Numbered from the stretch's first letter, positions 49,101 through 59,691 are shown. The stretch: DNA of 64,000 nucleotides from Owenia fusiformis (GCA_903813345.2 CAIIXF020000006.1:18356348-18420347); one strand, 5' to 3'. Numbers and translations are program-made. Notes: generated from the sequence alone by a model not told the origin.

Positions 49101-52100
49101 ATTGTGATACCTTCAGTTTGGTACCCCTTGCAGCTTTCAACTCTCAAAACTGTGGAAGTTATTGTACTTTGAAATGATTAACATCAATTCTTTCACAAGA
49201 AGTGCCACGCCCCTTTTCAGTAACATAATCATGTGTCTGACAATGTTTTTCCAAAACTTTCGATTGCAAATATGTTCAAAATTAATGTACCTATATATTT
49301 AAAATCATTAATGTTCATGAATGACTAAGACTGATCACTCAGGCAGAAAGGTATAATGCGATACCGTTGTAAAGAGGCAAGAATTATGATTGATGATGTC
49401 AAATTTTATGCAAATGAGACAATTTGCATAATAATTGCATCTGATAATATAGGATACTATAATAGCTTCATTTTGGTACCACTTACAGCTTTCAATTCTC
49501 AAAACTGTGGAAGTTATTATACTTTGAGATGATTAACATCAACTCTTTCAAAAATTCAAGATGGCCGACAAGATGGCCGCCAATGAGTACCATGGGACAA
49601 TATTTCATTCTGGGAACATGCAAAAATCTTTAGTATGGACCTTTAGGATTACAAAAATGTACATTAAAAAAATACATCTTTCGGGTGCATGGGGACCATA
49701 CCTTCCTACTAGACTATATACTCTTGTGAGAAAATTAAGCCCCACGAGAAGTTTTTTTTCATCAGTTGGTGTCATATTGTATATACGAGTGACATGACAT
49801 GATTTAGCTTCATGATTACTTCATGTCATATTCATCTTTAAACTTAGGTATTGTTTTTTGGCCCACCCTGTCTGTAAATATTGACTCACCTTTGAGTGCC
49901 ACAGCTATAAAAGTGTTTGCCAAATAAACAAAAATATAAACAATACACAGAGTTACATTTCTCTTATTCTTGCAATATACTGACGCATTTCTCATATTCT
50001 TGCAATATGCTGACACCAATGGGTTTACAAATAAAGCTGTCCAAAGGTGGTCGTCACACTAAGAAGTTATCAACTTTTAGTACAGACATGTTTTATCAAA
50101 TTATGCACTTTGATCTATGGTTTAAAAATGGTGATAGTGAAATTAAATATTTGTCCGCTAACTCATCAACACATTTTAGTTTGAAAGTGATACTTCACAT
50201 TTGAACAGGTTGTGTTATTCCCGTTTCTGAGTGTAATAAAAGAAAATGCCAAGGACAATAATACACAATGGAACAGTTTGTATATAGTTTATTGTTGTAG
50301 TGTTTAAAAGGCATTTTGTTGCATACTCCATAAGAGCCGTTCTCTACCCCATGCAAGGAATCCCTTTTAAAGAAGTAACAATACACGCAAAAAAAGTAAA
50401 TATACAATTTAACACAATTGTTAGTTACACCCCTGGTCAATGCCTCGATTTACAACACACGTCATATAATTCATCATCATTCAAAGAGTAACATACCAAA
50501 TAGCAAAATTGAAGATTATCTTAAAAACCGTAATCAACAGTCGTAATCAAAATAACAGATCAAAATTATTAATTTGTGGGGGATATCTCAAACACACGTC
50601 GTAAGATTTATAGCATGAACTCTTCTAGATTAAAGAGATCGAGGTGTACGGTAGGCATGATTATATTATCGTAAATATAAAATAAAATAAAAATAATCAA
50701 AATAACGACGATTAATTTTAGGTACAAAAATTCAGAGGCATCTGTAACTCTGATTTTTGAAATTCACAATATGTGATTAGAATTGGAAAGTGAATTAATT
50801 GCATATTAAAAATTTAAAAGAATGAGAATATTAAGACCCCATTTCAATTTACAACTTTTCATGTGCTGTTTCTATTATAAAGTTAATTTGTTCCAAATAT
50901 TGACTTTGCAAGCTACAAATCACAGTGAATTAAAGATAATTCCGGATAATTAGGATCAGAATTACAAATAATGACAGCCTTTAATTCCAGTAAATTCTAA
51001 TGAATATAATGTTTGAGACATTCCCTTTGCATTGATAAATTTTATCGCAATACACCCCTTATTAAGTTACTGTCGATTGATAATGAGAAAGCTATACAAC
51101 TTCTGTTTAACTAGTGAATTTTGAGATCAAATTAAGTCAGAAATCTTATCGTTTACATGGTATTGGGTTGAGTTCAGATTTTGGTAACAAGTGTGTCACG
51201 AGTTTCACACGTGAAATATTGGAAATACCCGTTTACACAATTACAGAGTGGGCCAAAAACATCCACATTTTTGTTTTTGTTGCAGCATCGTTGATATTAC
51301 AGACACAGGTATAAATCATATATCATTGGAACGACAATTCAATTTCCAAACAAGCTTAAAAGTGTTGATTAAGTAATGTAATATTATGCAATGAGCTCAA
51401 AACATATAGTAAAATCTTGTTTTCTACTGTTCTTACCTCAAGATATGGAAAATACCATGTAGTGACCAATAGACATTCAGACTTTATAAATCATATATCA
51501 TTTTGTGGGAAATTGAATTATCTTTCTAATGATACATAATTTATGCATATTTTCAACATATCAGCAAAGGTATTACAAAAATAAAAATGTGGACGTTTTT
51601 TGCCCTCCCTGTAAATTATATTCTTTAAACTGTTTGGGAAGTTGGACTCTTCAGAAAAGAATGACGAGAGTAGAAAAATTGACATTTCTTCCGAAGCGTA
51701 CTCTCAACTCGTCCATATCCATTCTACTTAATTTAAGCTTACCATATTGAACTTCGCATTTTGAAATTTTATAAAACATATACCGGTACTAGGAAGGCAT
51801 AGGTAGTGCTGAGACTGCTGACGTTGTTGGTTCTCATAATTATAATCTTGTGAGAAAATTAAACATTTATATCTACAGTCATGTGACACGATGATTTACA
51901 TAAGTACATGTATTAAGATAATAGCCCCTTCGTTGATATTTGTCTCACCCACCGTGCAAGATGCTTTAAATGATTTAGTAAAAGTTGCTGTCCCGGGATT
52001 TTAAAGCTCAGTATTTTATTATTGTTGTGTGACTATACCTTTTTGCTGACTATCTGCACTGAAATATAAAGTGGTTCTCAACTGGCTGTACGGGATACTA

Positions 52101-55100
52101 ATTTGCTATCCAAGGAAAATTTCATAATATTTTTTGTACAACATTTTTCAAATAATTGAGATATTATTGTAACAAGTCTGTATTCGTGGCTGTCGGATTT
52201 TTCTCCTCTCTCTATTTTTGAAGATTTAAATCAATATTCCATGCTTCCATTATTTTTCAGTAAGAATTTTATTTAAAAAATCAGCAAATATTTGTTCATC
52301 AATAGATACAACGCTCATAGTAAGCATTTGATTTCATCAAGCCCCCTCCCACGTTTTGATTTATCCAGGTCAACTATTGCTTTAAATGTTATGTTCTCTA
52401 TTTCTGGAATGGTAGATCATTTGTTTCATTAATACTCATAATTGTAATTTGCCCACAAACAATTTCAAACATTTTGTTTCGTTTATTTTAATCAATTCTA
52501 CATACATTTGTCAAGAATGTTTCTCAAAATGGGGCAAAATGTCCATGTGTATTTGAATTGCACCCCAATAAATAAAAGTGTTCACCGTTTGAGCAAGTTT
52601 GAAAATTTTCACAGATTTGTTTCACAGTTTGTTTTGCCTTGTTGGTGAGATTACCTGAACGTACAACAAATCAATTGTGCTATTTTTGTTATAATATTTG
52701 CCATGATAAGTTATTGCTTTTCTGATTTCATAGAGTTTGAATGAAGTGCTCTGCGGTGTGACAATAATATGCCGAACATGTATTTTATTTCCATGATTCT
52801 ATATCAGGGGAGTAACCAGCCAGTTCGAGGGGGGGGGGGTGCGATTGCGGCATATAAACAAGCCAAAAAATAAAACGTTTTTGACTTTTACAAAAATTGA
52901 TGCAACTTCCTTCAAATTGAACTAGAAATTCGAAATAAAAAGCATTTTAAAGCCATTGTCTTCTTCTTTTCATGGTACTATTTTCGCACCAATCGCACCC
53001 CTGGCTACGCCTTTGTTTATTATTCTAAGCATTTAAATTAATGTAGTTTAGTATTTTTCTCTAATTTTATCTATGGCCTATCACCTACCAGCTTATTAAC
53101 TTCTATTATTAAGGGTCGTGACTTTGCAAGTGTCTACACAAATCACCAGTACACAACCGAAGAGAAAGAAATCCTCTCTAAATATGACAGTTTGGACTAT
53201 TTGCCTTCACATAGCGAAGTCTACAGAGAATGGCTCAAAGAGTTGCCCGCCAGGTTAGTATAGTCACATAACGTTAGTCCAAGCTTCATCATATTCACCG
53301 TACCCTTAGCATAAACGTCATCTCATTCATCTGCAATGCAGCGGAAATATTCCACGACACATTCATTGATCGTGACACTTTACTATGACAATCCCTCATC
53401 ATTTGATACCGAATGCTGTATCCTGTTTTGTTATCCACGCGTGGTGTTCTTCATTAAATTATCCCCCTACATCTATTGCAATCATGGTTTCAGTGTAGCT
53501 TAACTGTTCGAACATGGAATTCCATGGTATCGTGGCTTCTGAATAGTGTGGGGGTGTTATACACTATTTTTGCATCATTGTTTTGGATATTTGGGACTGT
53601 TTGCTTATCAGAGGTGATTTGCCTCAACGATTCTTTTTCTAACTTTATTTTCCATATACCACTTGGTTTCTTCCCTTTTAGACTGGACTGGGACAGGTGG
53701 GTGATGATGGCATTTATCGGGTTTTCCGTAGGGGTCACTGGGTTCATGCTCCACCAGATTACTCATCTTATAGCGGAAGTGAAGTGGCATTACGCAGAGA
53801 AGTTTGTCATCGTAAGTAAGATTGTTTTTCAATTAAAATAGCCATGTGTTTGATAAGAGTGTGCCAGATAAATATTTACATTTTTAAAAAACTCACAAGC
53901 ATTTTATAATCCACACTTTCTTTTAGTCAATTTGTTGTTGACGGATTTTACGTTCTTGAATGTGCAGAACTGTGTAACGTCTCGAATATCACCGATGAAA
54001 TAGAAAACATTCAATACATAATGTTAAGACGTTCCAGGTCAAAGTTACCATCTATGTATGTAGTATATAAATTTTAATTCATTTCAGGATAGTCACGTAA
54101 AAGCATACCTGTGGGTGCTTGGTTACAGTCTAGTCTTTGCCAGTCTAGCTGCCAGCACGGTTGCAGTAAGTACAAAATACGAGGGTCAATCAATGAATAA
54201 TGGACGACTTTTCACAGTTCTACTAGTCTAATACTTATGTGTCTGGTTCATTGGGAGCATATGTGTAAAAAGCATCCATTACACATTGACCAACCTCAAA
54301 AATAAAGTTGGACGAAGCATGTGTACGCATTCCATGGCTATAAAGGTAGACATTTGTTATGGGCTTCTAACGCCATGTGTACATGTAACTGGATGTTCGC
54401 TCTTTAGCTTATGCATGGCTTTTTATTGCCTAACATCAGACCTATGGTATTCAATTTCATATTGTTATAGTCTCCAATTTTTTTTGCGGTTGGAGTTCGG
54501 CGTTCGGCAGTTGGCGACTGTAACAAATGACAGGTGGTGACATTTTGCATGTTAATGCCTTCCTTGTTGTAACTTGTCTGACTTTATGTTGTGTTTGCTA
54601 TGTTTAGTACCTATATCCGTCCGCTGCTGGCTCGGGAATACCAGAAATCATAGGCTTCCTCAACGGAACTGCAATACGTTATGTGCTCAATTTCAAAGCC
54701 TTCATTGTCAAATTCTTCTCCTGTGCTTGTGCTGTCGGGTCGGGAATGCCAGTTGGACCAGAGGGACCAATGATTCACATGGGGTAAACATTTAACAGTT
54801 TGTTGATCAATGTTTTTCAAATATGGGTCTGGGGATTTATCGTATTCTTTATTAAATGTTGAATTTTAGTATTGCAACTCATCGCAGCATGCCTGAAAAA
54901 TAGTGGAAAGGTTTAAATCAAAATAAGAACAGTTGGATAGCACGTGGTGCTGCATTTGAAAAACACTAACATGTAACACATCTCATAAAGTATAAACCGT
55001 ATCTATGAATATTTAAAAAGTTTTGATTGTTTTTTTTTCAGTGGTATCATTGGTTCAGGGCTTAGTCAATGTAAATCTCGAACATTTCGATGTACACTCC

Positions 55101-58100
55101 CTTTCTTTGAGAGATTCCGGAATCCAGAAGATAGGTATGTCCTCTGATTTGCATTTCTCATTTCAACATATCTTTGGCTTGAAAATATCTATATACTGTA
55201 TATCTCACAAATCCAAAAAGGTGATGAACATACTAAACGTTTCGTTTACCATATAGGCGGAACTTCACGTCAGCCGGTGCAGGAGCTGGCGTGGCTGCGG
55301 CATTTAGTTCCCCTGTGGGCGGTTTATTGTTCGCAATGGAAGAGGTCAGCTCCTTCTGGAGTGATAAGATGTCCTGGATGACGTTCTTCTGCTGTATGGT
55401 GGCAACGTTCACGGCTGATTTCTTCAACACCGCGTTTGGCAGTTTCAAAATCGGCAAGAATTTTGGATTGTTTCAGACAGACAAATATATTTTGTTTCAG
55501 GTACGGTAGATAAGTCTAAAATACCTACAGTGAAATCTGTAAAGTGAAACACATCTGCTGATTGAACACTTCAGATTTTCAAGACCATCTGACTCAATAC
55601 TAAATGAACTTCTATAGTGGAATGCCTCCCAAGTAGAACACTTTTTAGAGGTATCACTTAGTGTTCCACTTAGACAGGTTTTATCGTATACATAACATAT
55701 TTTTTGTAATGCCACCTCTTGACATTGGTCTTTCGTGTTACCTAATCTTTCGAGTAATACATTGTATATACGATAACATCAATAAAAACGACGCTGGACA
55801 TTTTCTATTTTATATCATTTACCTTATGGATTTAGGTCACAAAGGGCATTCCTGTCAACGTGATTATGTTTATACCAGCTGTTGCATTGGGAGTTTTGGG
55901 AGGTCTCTTGGGAAGTGCTTTTACGATCATGAATGTGAAGATATGCCGAACTCGAATAAAGCTTACTGAACATGTTATAAAGAAACCTCTACTTCAAAAG
56001 ACAGTCAGCTTTCTAGAACCAATTTTAATCACGGTAAGAAGATGAGGGATAACAGATATTGATTATAAACAATAGAATAGGTTACATAATATCAATCATG
56101 ATAAGATTTGAGAACTATACAGATATATGAGAACATATTTTGGCCTGAGTTACATGATCATTGAATATATAGTTTTAAAATTTACTTAAATTTCCATGTC
56201 TTATTACAGGTCATATTTACTACTATATCAGTATATCTGCCCATTGCCTTTGACTGTAAGGCAAATGTGTGCCCATCCAACGCAACATACGCTGCCGCAC
56301 ATCGTCCAACATTACACCCATTGGATCCTCACAGACATAAACGAGCTGGATTCTTTGAATCTGAACATTCATACGATGATAAGAAACATCTTTATGTGGA
56401 TCCAAGTGATCCAATGTTTGATCAAATAAGGTTTGTACTGTCATATCACCCACTAGGGTAACATCGAAAAATACAAACGCAAGATGCACTGACAAAATAT
56501 TTTGTGTATACTCTTTTTTATTGTTAGATATGACAAGAGAAAACTGGCAAGTAGTCATATGATTTCACTACCTAGATGACTTTCTTGTTAATTATAGGGA
56601 TGTTTGCAATAACTCAAAGTTTACTTATAAAGTAGAGCCTAATCTACCTCATTTGGGCTGCAAGATAAGCAACAACATAAAAGGTGCTTACACAAACAAA
56701 TCATTGGACCACAATGGACACACATATCATTTTAATGATTTCAATGAGAGTAAGTACCATTTATAATATCATATCAATCACATATTGATAACGTTTGATA
56801 ACAATATGCAAGCCCTTATTACGCTGATGTAGATGTGATAGAAGCAGTGGACACAACTACACAATGATATGTTAGCATTTTATATGAGAGAAACGTAACT
56901 AGCGCGCGTTTATACGAACATGTTACATTCTCTATAAATAAACAAATAAAATATCTAATATATGTGTTTTATACTTTCAGTTTCGGTGTTACTTAATGTC
57001 CCCGGGGCTGATGCAATACGCCATCTATTCTCACGTCAAACCCATCTACAGTTTGATTATATCCCATTACTCGTAGTCTTTCCCATCTACTTTATCATGG
57101 CATGTTGGGCAGCTGGTAGTTCAGTTTCTAGTGGATTTGTAGTCCCCATGCTGTAAGTAGCGTAATGATGTTATTTATTATCATATACATACGAACACCA
57201 AATGTAAGTGTTAACGTTATAGGAGATAATACACCCATCGATGGTACATTCATTTCTTTGAATCAACGATGGCCCTAGTTTTGCATACATAAGACAAACA
57301 GAAATATTCTAATGTGGTAGTATACTGTTTTTTGGGAAATAAAGTAAGGTACACCAAAGTTGATTAAAAAATAAATGCCAATATACATGATCATTATTCT
57401 AACAACGTACACGATGTTATTTAGATTTATAGGTGGTGTATATGGTAGGATAGTTGGAAGAGCAGCAGTGGACATATTTGGTGAAACATCTGAAGACGAT
57501 TATTGGAGATGGGTAGACCCAGGTGCATTTGCCTTAATAGGGGCAGCGTCTTTCTTTGGAGGCGTTTCTCGACTCACAATGTCTCTTACAGTCATAATGG
57601 TGATTGCTTGGTTCAATGATCCATGGTTTTCCGCATCAGAATCTTTATTATATAATTACCAGTAAAATCATTTTAATCTATTAATATTTTGTGATTAAAT
57701 AAATGAACTTATACATTTTTTATACAGAATTGTTAAATGACAATTACATTTTATATTTCAGATTGAGTTAACCAATGATGTCCTTTTCTTACTGCCAATT
57801 ATGGTCACGATAATGGTTTCCAAATGGGTTGCTGATTATATCACTCATCCTTTATACCACTCCCTTCTAGAGCTTAAGTGTATGCCCTTCTTGCCAAATG
57901 AACCAGTTATCGTCGACAATAAACAAACTGTGTAAGATATAAATTAATTTTAAAAATAATTTTGAAATAAAAAGTAGATAAATAAAGATATCAATTGAAT
58001 TATAATTTATGCCATCGTGGTAGTAACTAAGAACTGTTAAACAGAATTTATTTAAAGATTCTAAAACAAAATATTACGAAACGTGATCACATAGTACTAA

Positions 58101-59599
58101 GTTATATATGAACTGAGAGTATACTACGTAGTAGTTGTTTTGCGTTTCGCTGGTGGTTTCACCTTGTTGTGACTATAAACTTATGAACTTATAAACACGT
58201 GTTTCAGTATTAATTTGGAGCAATATCAAGCACAAGAGGTCATGGCAAGCCCCGTCTGCACAATAAAGACTGTGGAATCAGTCAAAGAATTGGCACAGTT
58301 GCTAACGGAAACAGATCATGGTGGATTTCCTGTAGTGACTCATGACAAAGAGACAGATCATTATGTTTCCTATGGAATTATAGGACGTACAGAGCTGTAT
58401 ATTATTCTCTGTTCGAAGTCAATTTCAAGTGCTGCTGATAGTCAGTCAGAGGTGCTGGTGTCTCCAAAGCTTACATACCAAGAGGTGATATTCGCAGTCA
58501 TTTTTAAGTTGAAATTTTTTTATGTTTACATTCCTAAAATACAAGTCAAGTTCAACAAGCACGTTGAACCACGAACGTTTCTTCCGATAATTGTTTAACA
58601 CAAGCAACAAGTTTTCTTATGATAACTGTATAGCAAAAAGATTTCTTCTTCAATAGCCAGTTTCTTGCACTAATTAGCATATGCAACCTTCTTCTGGTAA
58701 TTGATAGCATCAGTAGGATTCTTCCACTTAGGGTGCAAACGTTTTTTATATGCTACAACATTTAAGTGGCACATTAGGTATCACATTATTATTCAAATAG
58801 TACGTCCTTTGTTTTATCTTCGCAATGGTATTAAAGAATTAATATGTTTTGCACTGAATAGTGGAATATTTGATGATTAAAAATTTCAACTTTTATTTGA
58901 AAAGTGGCGGGAAATATGAATATTTGAAAAGTAAAGAACTTTTTCCCTCAATTTTGTTTTTCAAAAATCCTTAAATAACTTTTACAGTCATGAAAATAGT
59001 AAATGAATGATAAAACATATTTTCAAACTTTAGATGGGCCTTTAAAGTTAAACTGAAAACGCGGAATTAAATAAGGATATGTATTTATAGGTGTCTCAAG
59101 TAAAAGGAACCTTAGATTTGGGAGAGGTCTTCGATTCACTCAATAGCCTAGCAAATGACCAAAGATATCAACATGTACATGTCAATTTGGTAAGAAAGAA
59201 CTGTTGTGTTCTTATAGTTTGGTAAAATAATGGTAATGTTAGAGTAAATTAATTTATTATATTTAAACTAATCAGTACTATACAATGATAATGATAAATC
59301 ATGACATGTGCTATTAATTTAACCATTTTTCCTTGCAGTCTCCATTTATTAATAAATCTGCTCCAAATATCGACCAGAACTTTTCACTCCATCGGACCTA
59401 TTTAGTCTTCCGCACCCTGGGTCTGCGCCATCTGACGGTGGTTGATAGAAACAATAGAGTAGTTGGTATGATTACAAGAAAGGATTTAATGGGGTATAAT
59501 TTAGAGAAAAAACTTGATGTGCATGGTCGAAATAAAGCCAGTAAGGAGGAGCGTGAAGAAAAGTTACGAATGATCAATGGACGTGAAATGGAACTTTAA
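40033..59599 (+). CDS. ClC-6/7-type H+/Cl- exchange transporter, multi-exon gene
   Basis: Seventeen exons join in phase with GT-AG introns to an open 999-residue model: 40033-40176, 41308-41577, 53114-53253, 53682-53811, 54088-54165, 54608-54783, 55042-55134, 55257-55500, 55836-56033, 56210-56430, 56598-56749, 56981-57152, 57425-57599, 57762-57931, 58208-58484, 59091-59189, 59339-59599. The product is a late-endosomal or lysosomal membrane antiporter exchanging chloride for protons. Selectivity motif GSGIPE at 262-267 has Ser (chloride type). Gating glutamate E306 lies in GPEGPMIH, proton glutamate E373 in FAMEEVSSFW, 67 residues apart as in human ClC-7. GFVVP is at 667-671; the two CBS domains are in exons 15 and 17. 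Model length exceeds ClC-7 (about 800) because of a long basic N terminus and a larger lumenal loop (exons 10-12) with NAT, NNS and NKS glycosylation sites. YDSLDY before helix B fits ClC-6/7. Exon 1 is the least certain. Confidence 0.9.
40439..40805. mobile_element. Mariner-type MITE, CAGAGTGGGCCA ends, 367 bp
   Basis: CAGAGTGGGCCACTAATG with GTTACTGATTT on the left, inverted on the right (AAATCAGTAAC, TTGGCCAACTCTG), and TA outside each end. It sits in intron 1 of the ClC gene. Confidence 0.85.
41308..41577 (+). CDS. ClC exon 2, cytoplasmic N terminus
   Basis: Acceptor TTCTATTCGCAG and donor AGT/GTAAGT bound 90 codons: GFIYKKHYSPNIDEQLNMSK, then basic and Ser-rich text (RRGSSGIWIKRNSSKDKVKD) and FQPEKHDAKFFAS. 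If exon 1 is wrong, translation could begin at the internal ATG at 41359. Attachment to exon 3 crosses 11.5 kb of repeats and is inferred from phase and direction. Confidence 0.65.
41634..41840 (+). mobile_element. Two mariner-like ends in ClC intron 2
   Basis: TATACGAGGCTCGATCAGAA (41634) and GATACGAGGGTTGTCCCATA (41780) resemble mariner terminal repeats beginning TACGAGG. A third, TACGAGGGTCAATCAATGAA, is in ClC intron 5 at 54179. Partner ends and transposase were not found. Confidence 0.4.
42220..42765. repeat. AAAGC / GCTTT-rich element with mirror-image halves
   Basis: The left half repeats AAAGC, AAGCG and AAGCTT words (for example CAAAGCGTAACAAAGCTTG). The right half repeats CGCTTT and GCTTTGTTACGCTT, the reverse complement. 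The pattern is that of a decayed foldback element built of short words. It is CpG-rich in AT-rich surroundings. Confidence 0.55.
43877..44140. mobile_element. GGGCGTAGCCAG-type MITE, copy 2
   Basis: GAGCGTAGCCAGCTTTCAGT followed by a G run and GTGCGATCG, with the same interior as copy 1 (ATTGAGCTAGACGCTTCAAA). The right end is altered. Confidence 0.7.
44560..45620 (+). repeat. Three tandem units of about 360 bp in the left arm of element 2
   Basis: Each unit has AACTTCCA, GTTTTGA, GAAAGCTGTAAGTGG, then ATTATGCAAAT...ATTTGCATAA, then TGTGACATCAT, then AATATATAGGTA and TTTTGAACATATTTG. Palindrome spacers differ: TGTCTC, AGTCTC and TTTCCC. Confidence 0.8.
46050..47660 (-). pseudogene. Decayed reverse-transcriptase gene inside element 2
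   Basis: Reading leftwards, scattered frames give SSKPFDQSDFKLDEVRTIIR, KNSHKLLIHLW, FIPKELKFEGLNQFK, LDAEGKIFWAIV, VVWLDL, RAFMDDIKVMTSSVVGTR (catalytic FMDD at 46571-46582), KINGKQIPT and LDKWLKAID. The order matches a non-LTR-type reverse transcriptase family common in marine invertebrates (EVR..VRKA, P..L...W, ..EGKIFF, LDL, FMDD). There are many stops and frameshifts and no intact domain. Confidence 0.7.
48830..49540 (-). repeat. Two tandem units of about 360 bp in the right arm of element 2
   Basis: Mirror copies of the left-arm units; octamer palindromes near 49045 (decayed) and 49410. Confidence 0.75.
49875..51243. other. ClC intron 2, non-coding
   Basis: No gene recognised; short frames at 49917-50491 are AT-rich chance frames. 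Confidence 0.4.
51244..51611. mobile_element. Mariner-type MITE, CAGAGTGGGCCAAAAA ends, 368 bp
   Basis: CAGAGTGGGCCAAAAACATC plus CACATTTTTGTTTTTGT at the left mirrors ACAAAAATAAAAATGTGG and TTTTTTGCCCTCCCTG at the right; TA on each side. Its size and ends match the element at 40439. Confidence 0.85.
51614..52804. other. ClC intron 2, non-coding
   Basis: No gene recognised. The phrase ATCTTGTGAGAAAATTAA near 51845 repeats one at 49730, suggesting a shared old insertion. Confidence 0.4.
52805..53012. mobile_element. GGGCGTAGCCAG-type MITE, copy 3
   Basis: CAGGGGAGTAACCAGCCAG with a G run and GTGCGATTGCGGCATA, ending CGCACCCCTGGCTACGCC. It lies about 100 bp upstream of ClC exon 3. Confidence 0.75.
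53114..53253 (+). CDS. ClC exon 3
   Basis: Starts after TATTAAG (weak acceptor) and ends at CCAG/GTTAGT. Encodes GRDFASVYTNHQ and SKYDSLDYLPSH, the YxSLDY region just before the first helix of ClC-6/7 proteins. Confidence 0.85.
53682..53811 (+). CDS. ClC exon 4, first membrane helix
   Basis: Acceptor TTCCCTTTTAG, donor ATC/GTAAGT. Encodes LDWDRWVMMAFIGFSVGVTG and KWHYAEKFVI. Confidence 0.9.
54088..54165 (+). CDS. ClC exon 5
   Basis: Acceptor AATTCATTTCAG, donor GCA/GTAAGT. Encodes DSHVKAYLWVLGYSLVFASL. Confidence 0.9.
54608..54783 (+). CDS. ClC exon 6, chloride filter and gating glutamate
   Basis: Encodes AAGSGIPEIIGFLNG and GSGMPVGPEGPMIHMG. Ser of GSGIP coordinates chloride; Glu of GPEGP is the external gate. 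Pro replaces the Lys of GKEGP found in human ClC-6 and ClC-7. Confidence 0.95.
55042..55134 (+). CDS. ClC exon 7
   Basis: Encodes GIIGSGLSQCKSRTF and LPFFERFRNPEDR between CAG acceptor and AG/GTATGT donor. Confidence 0.9.
55257..55500 (+). CDS. ClC exon 8, proton glutamate
   Basis: Encodes RNFTSAGAGAGVAAAFSSPV, GGLLFAMEEVSSFW (second Glu is the internal proton site) and TFFCCMVATFTADFF. Confidence 0.95.
55836..56033 (+). CDS. ClC exon 9
   Basis: Encodes GIPVNVIMFIPAVALGVLGG, a helix, and KKPLLQKTVSFLEPILIT. Confidence 0.92.
56210..56430 (+). CDS. ClC exon 10, lumenal loop
   Basis: Encodes VIFTTISVYLPIAFDCK, then a polar, His-rich loop with PSNAT (glycosylation) and HKRAGFFESEH. The AG/GTTTGT donor is weak, but exon 11 joins in frame. 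Confidence 0.88.
56598..56749 (+). CDS. ClC exon 11, lumenal loop continued
   Basis: Encodes RDVCNNSKFTYKVEPNLPH and AYTNKSLDHNGHTYHFNDF with two further glycosylation sites. Confidence 0.88.
56981..57152 (+). CDS. ClC exon 12
   Basis: Encodes SVLLNVPGADAIRHLF, a helix (LLVVFPIYFIMACWAAG) and SSGFVVPML, the conserved GxFxP anion-binding motif. Confidence 0.92.
57425..57599 (+). CDS. ClC exon 13
   Basis: Encodes FIGGVYGRIVGRAAVDIFG and FALIGAASFFGGVSRLTMSL, ending TVIM at a GTGATT donor. Confidence 0.92.
57762..57931 (+). CDS. ClC exon 14, last helix and start of cytoplasmic tail
   Basis: Encodes IELTNDVLFLLPIMVTIMVS and KWVADYITHPLYHSLLELKC, aligning without gaps to the same stretch of ClC-7. 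Confidence 0.92.
58208..58484 (+). CDS. ClC exon 15, CBS domain 1
   Basis: Encodes AQEVMASPVCTIKTVESVKE, GGFPVVTHD and GIIGRTELYIIL, a CBS module. Confidence 0.92.
59091..59189 (+). CDS. ClC exon 16, linker between CBS domains
   Basis: Encodes VSQVKGTLDLGEVFDSL and ANDQRYQHVHVNL. Confidence 0.85.
59339..59599 (+). CDS. ClC exon 17, CBS domain 2 and stop
   Basis: Encodes SPFINKSAPNIDQ, RTLGLRHLTVVDRNNRVVGM, ITRKDLMGYNL and a charged tail ending NGREMEL, stop TAA at 59597-59599. Confidence 0.95.
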   Translation, partial: SPFINKSAPNIDQNFSLHRTYLVFRTLGLRHLTVVDRNNRVVGMITRKDLMGYNLEKKLDVHGRNKASKEEREEKLRMINGREMEL

Positions 59600-59685
59600 T
59601 CTATGACGTGGCCTGTAATGTGGAAACGCTGGGAAGAACCATTAATTTGAACACAAATCACGGAAAACATATTATAGCATGTTGA

Positions 59686-59691
59686 AATAAA
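59686..59691 (+). terminator. Candidate polyadenylation signal of the ClC gene
   Basis: AATAAA about 87 bases after the stop codon. A second AATAAA is at about 60031. Confidence 0.45.

Larger units (their letters stand above)
44368..49716. mobile_element. Giant foldback element 2, about 5.3 kb, in ClC intron 2
   Basis: TAGGAAGG, CCCATGCACC and AAGATGTATTTTTTTAATGT on the left are mirrored at the right end, as are GGTCCATACTAAAGATTTTTG, CCATGGTA and GGCGGCCATCTTGTCGGCCA. The left arm has three tandem units of about 360 bp (44560-45620) and the right arm two (48830-49540). The centre holds a reverse-transcriptase pseudogene. The design is the same as in element 1. End positions are accurate to perhaps 10 bp. 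Confidence 0.75.
43828..49873. mobile_element. Possible mariner-type ends enclosing foldback element 2
   Basis: TACAATGTGGGCCAAAAAGC at the left and TTTTTTGGCCCACCCTGT at the right are inverted ends of the CAGxGTGGGCCA type seen also at 40439 and 51244. Whether they are the true ends of one 6-kb element or two separate relics is not decided. Confidence 0.4.

Noticed and set aside
53490-53832. Minus-strand frames over ClC exon 4
   Set aside because: Shadows of the exon and its intron edges.
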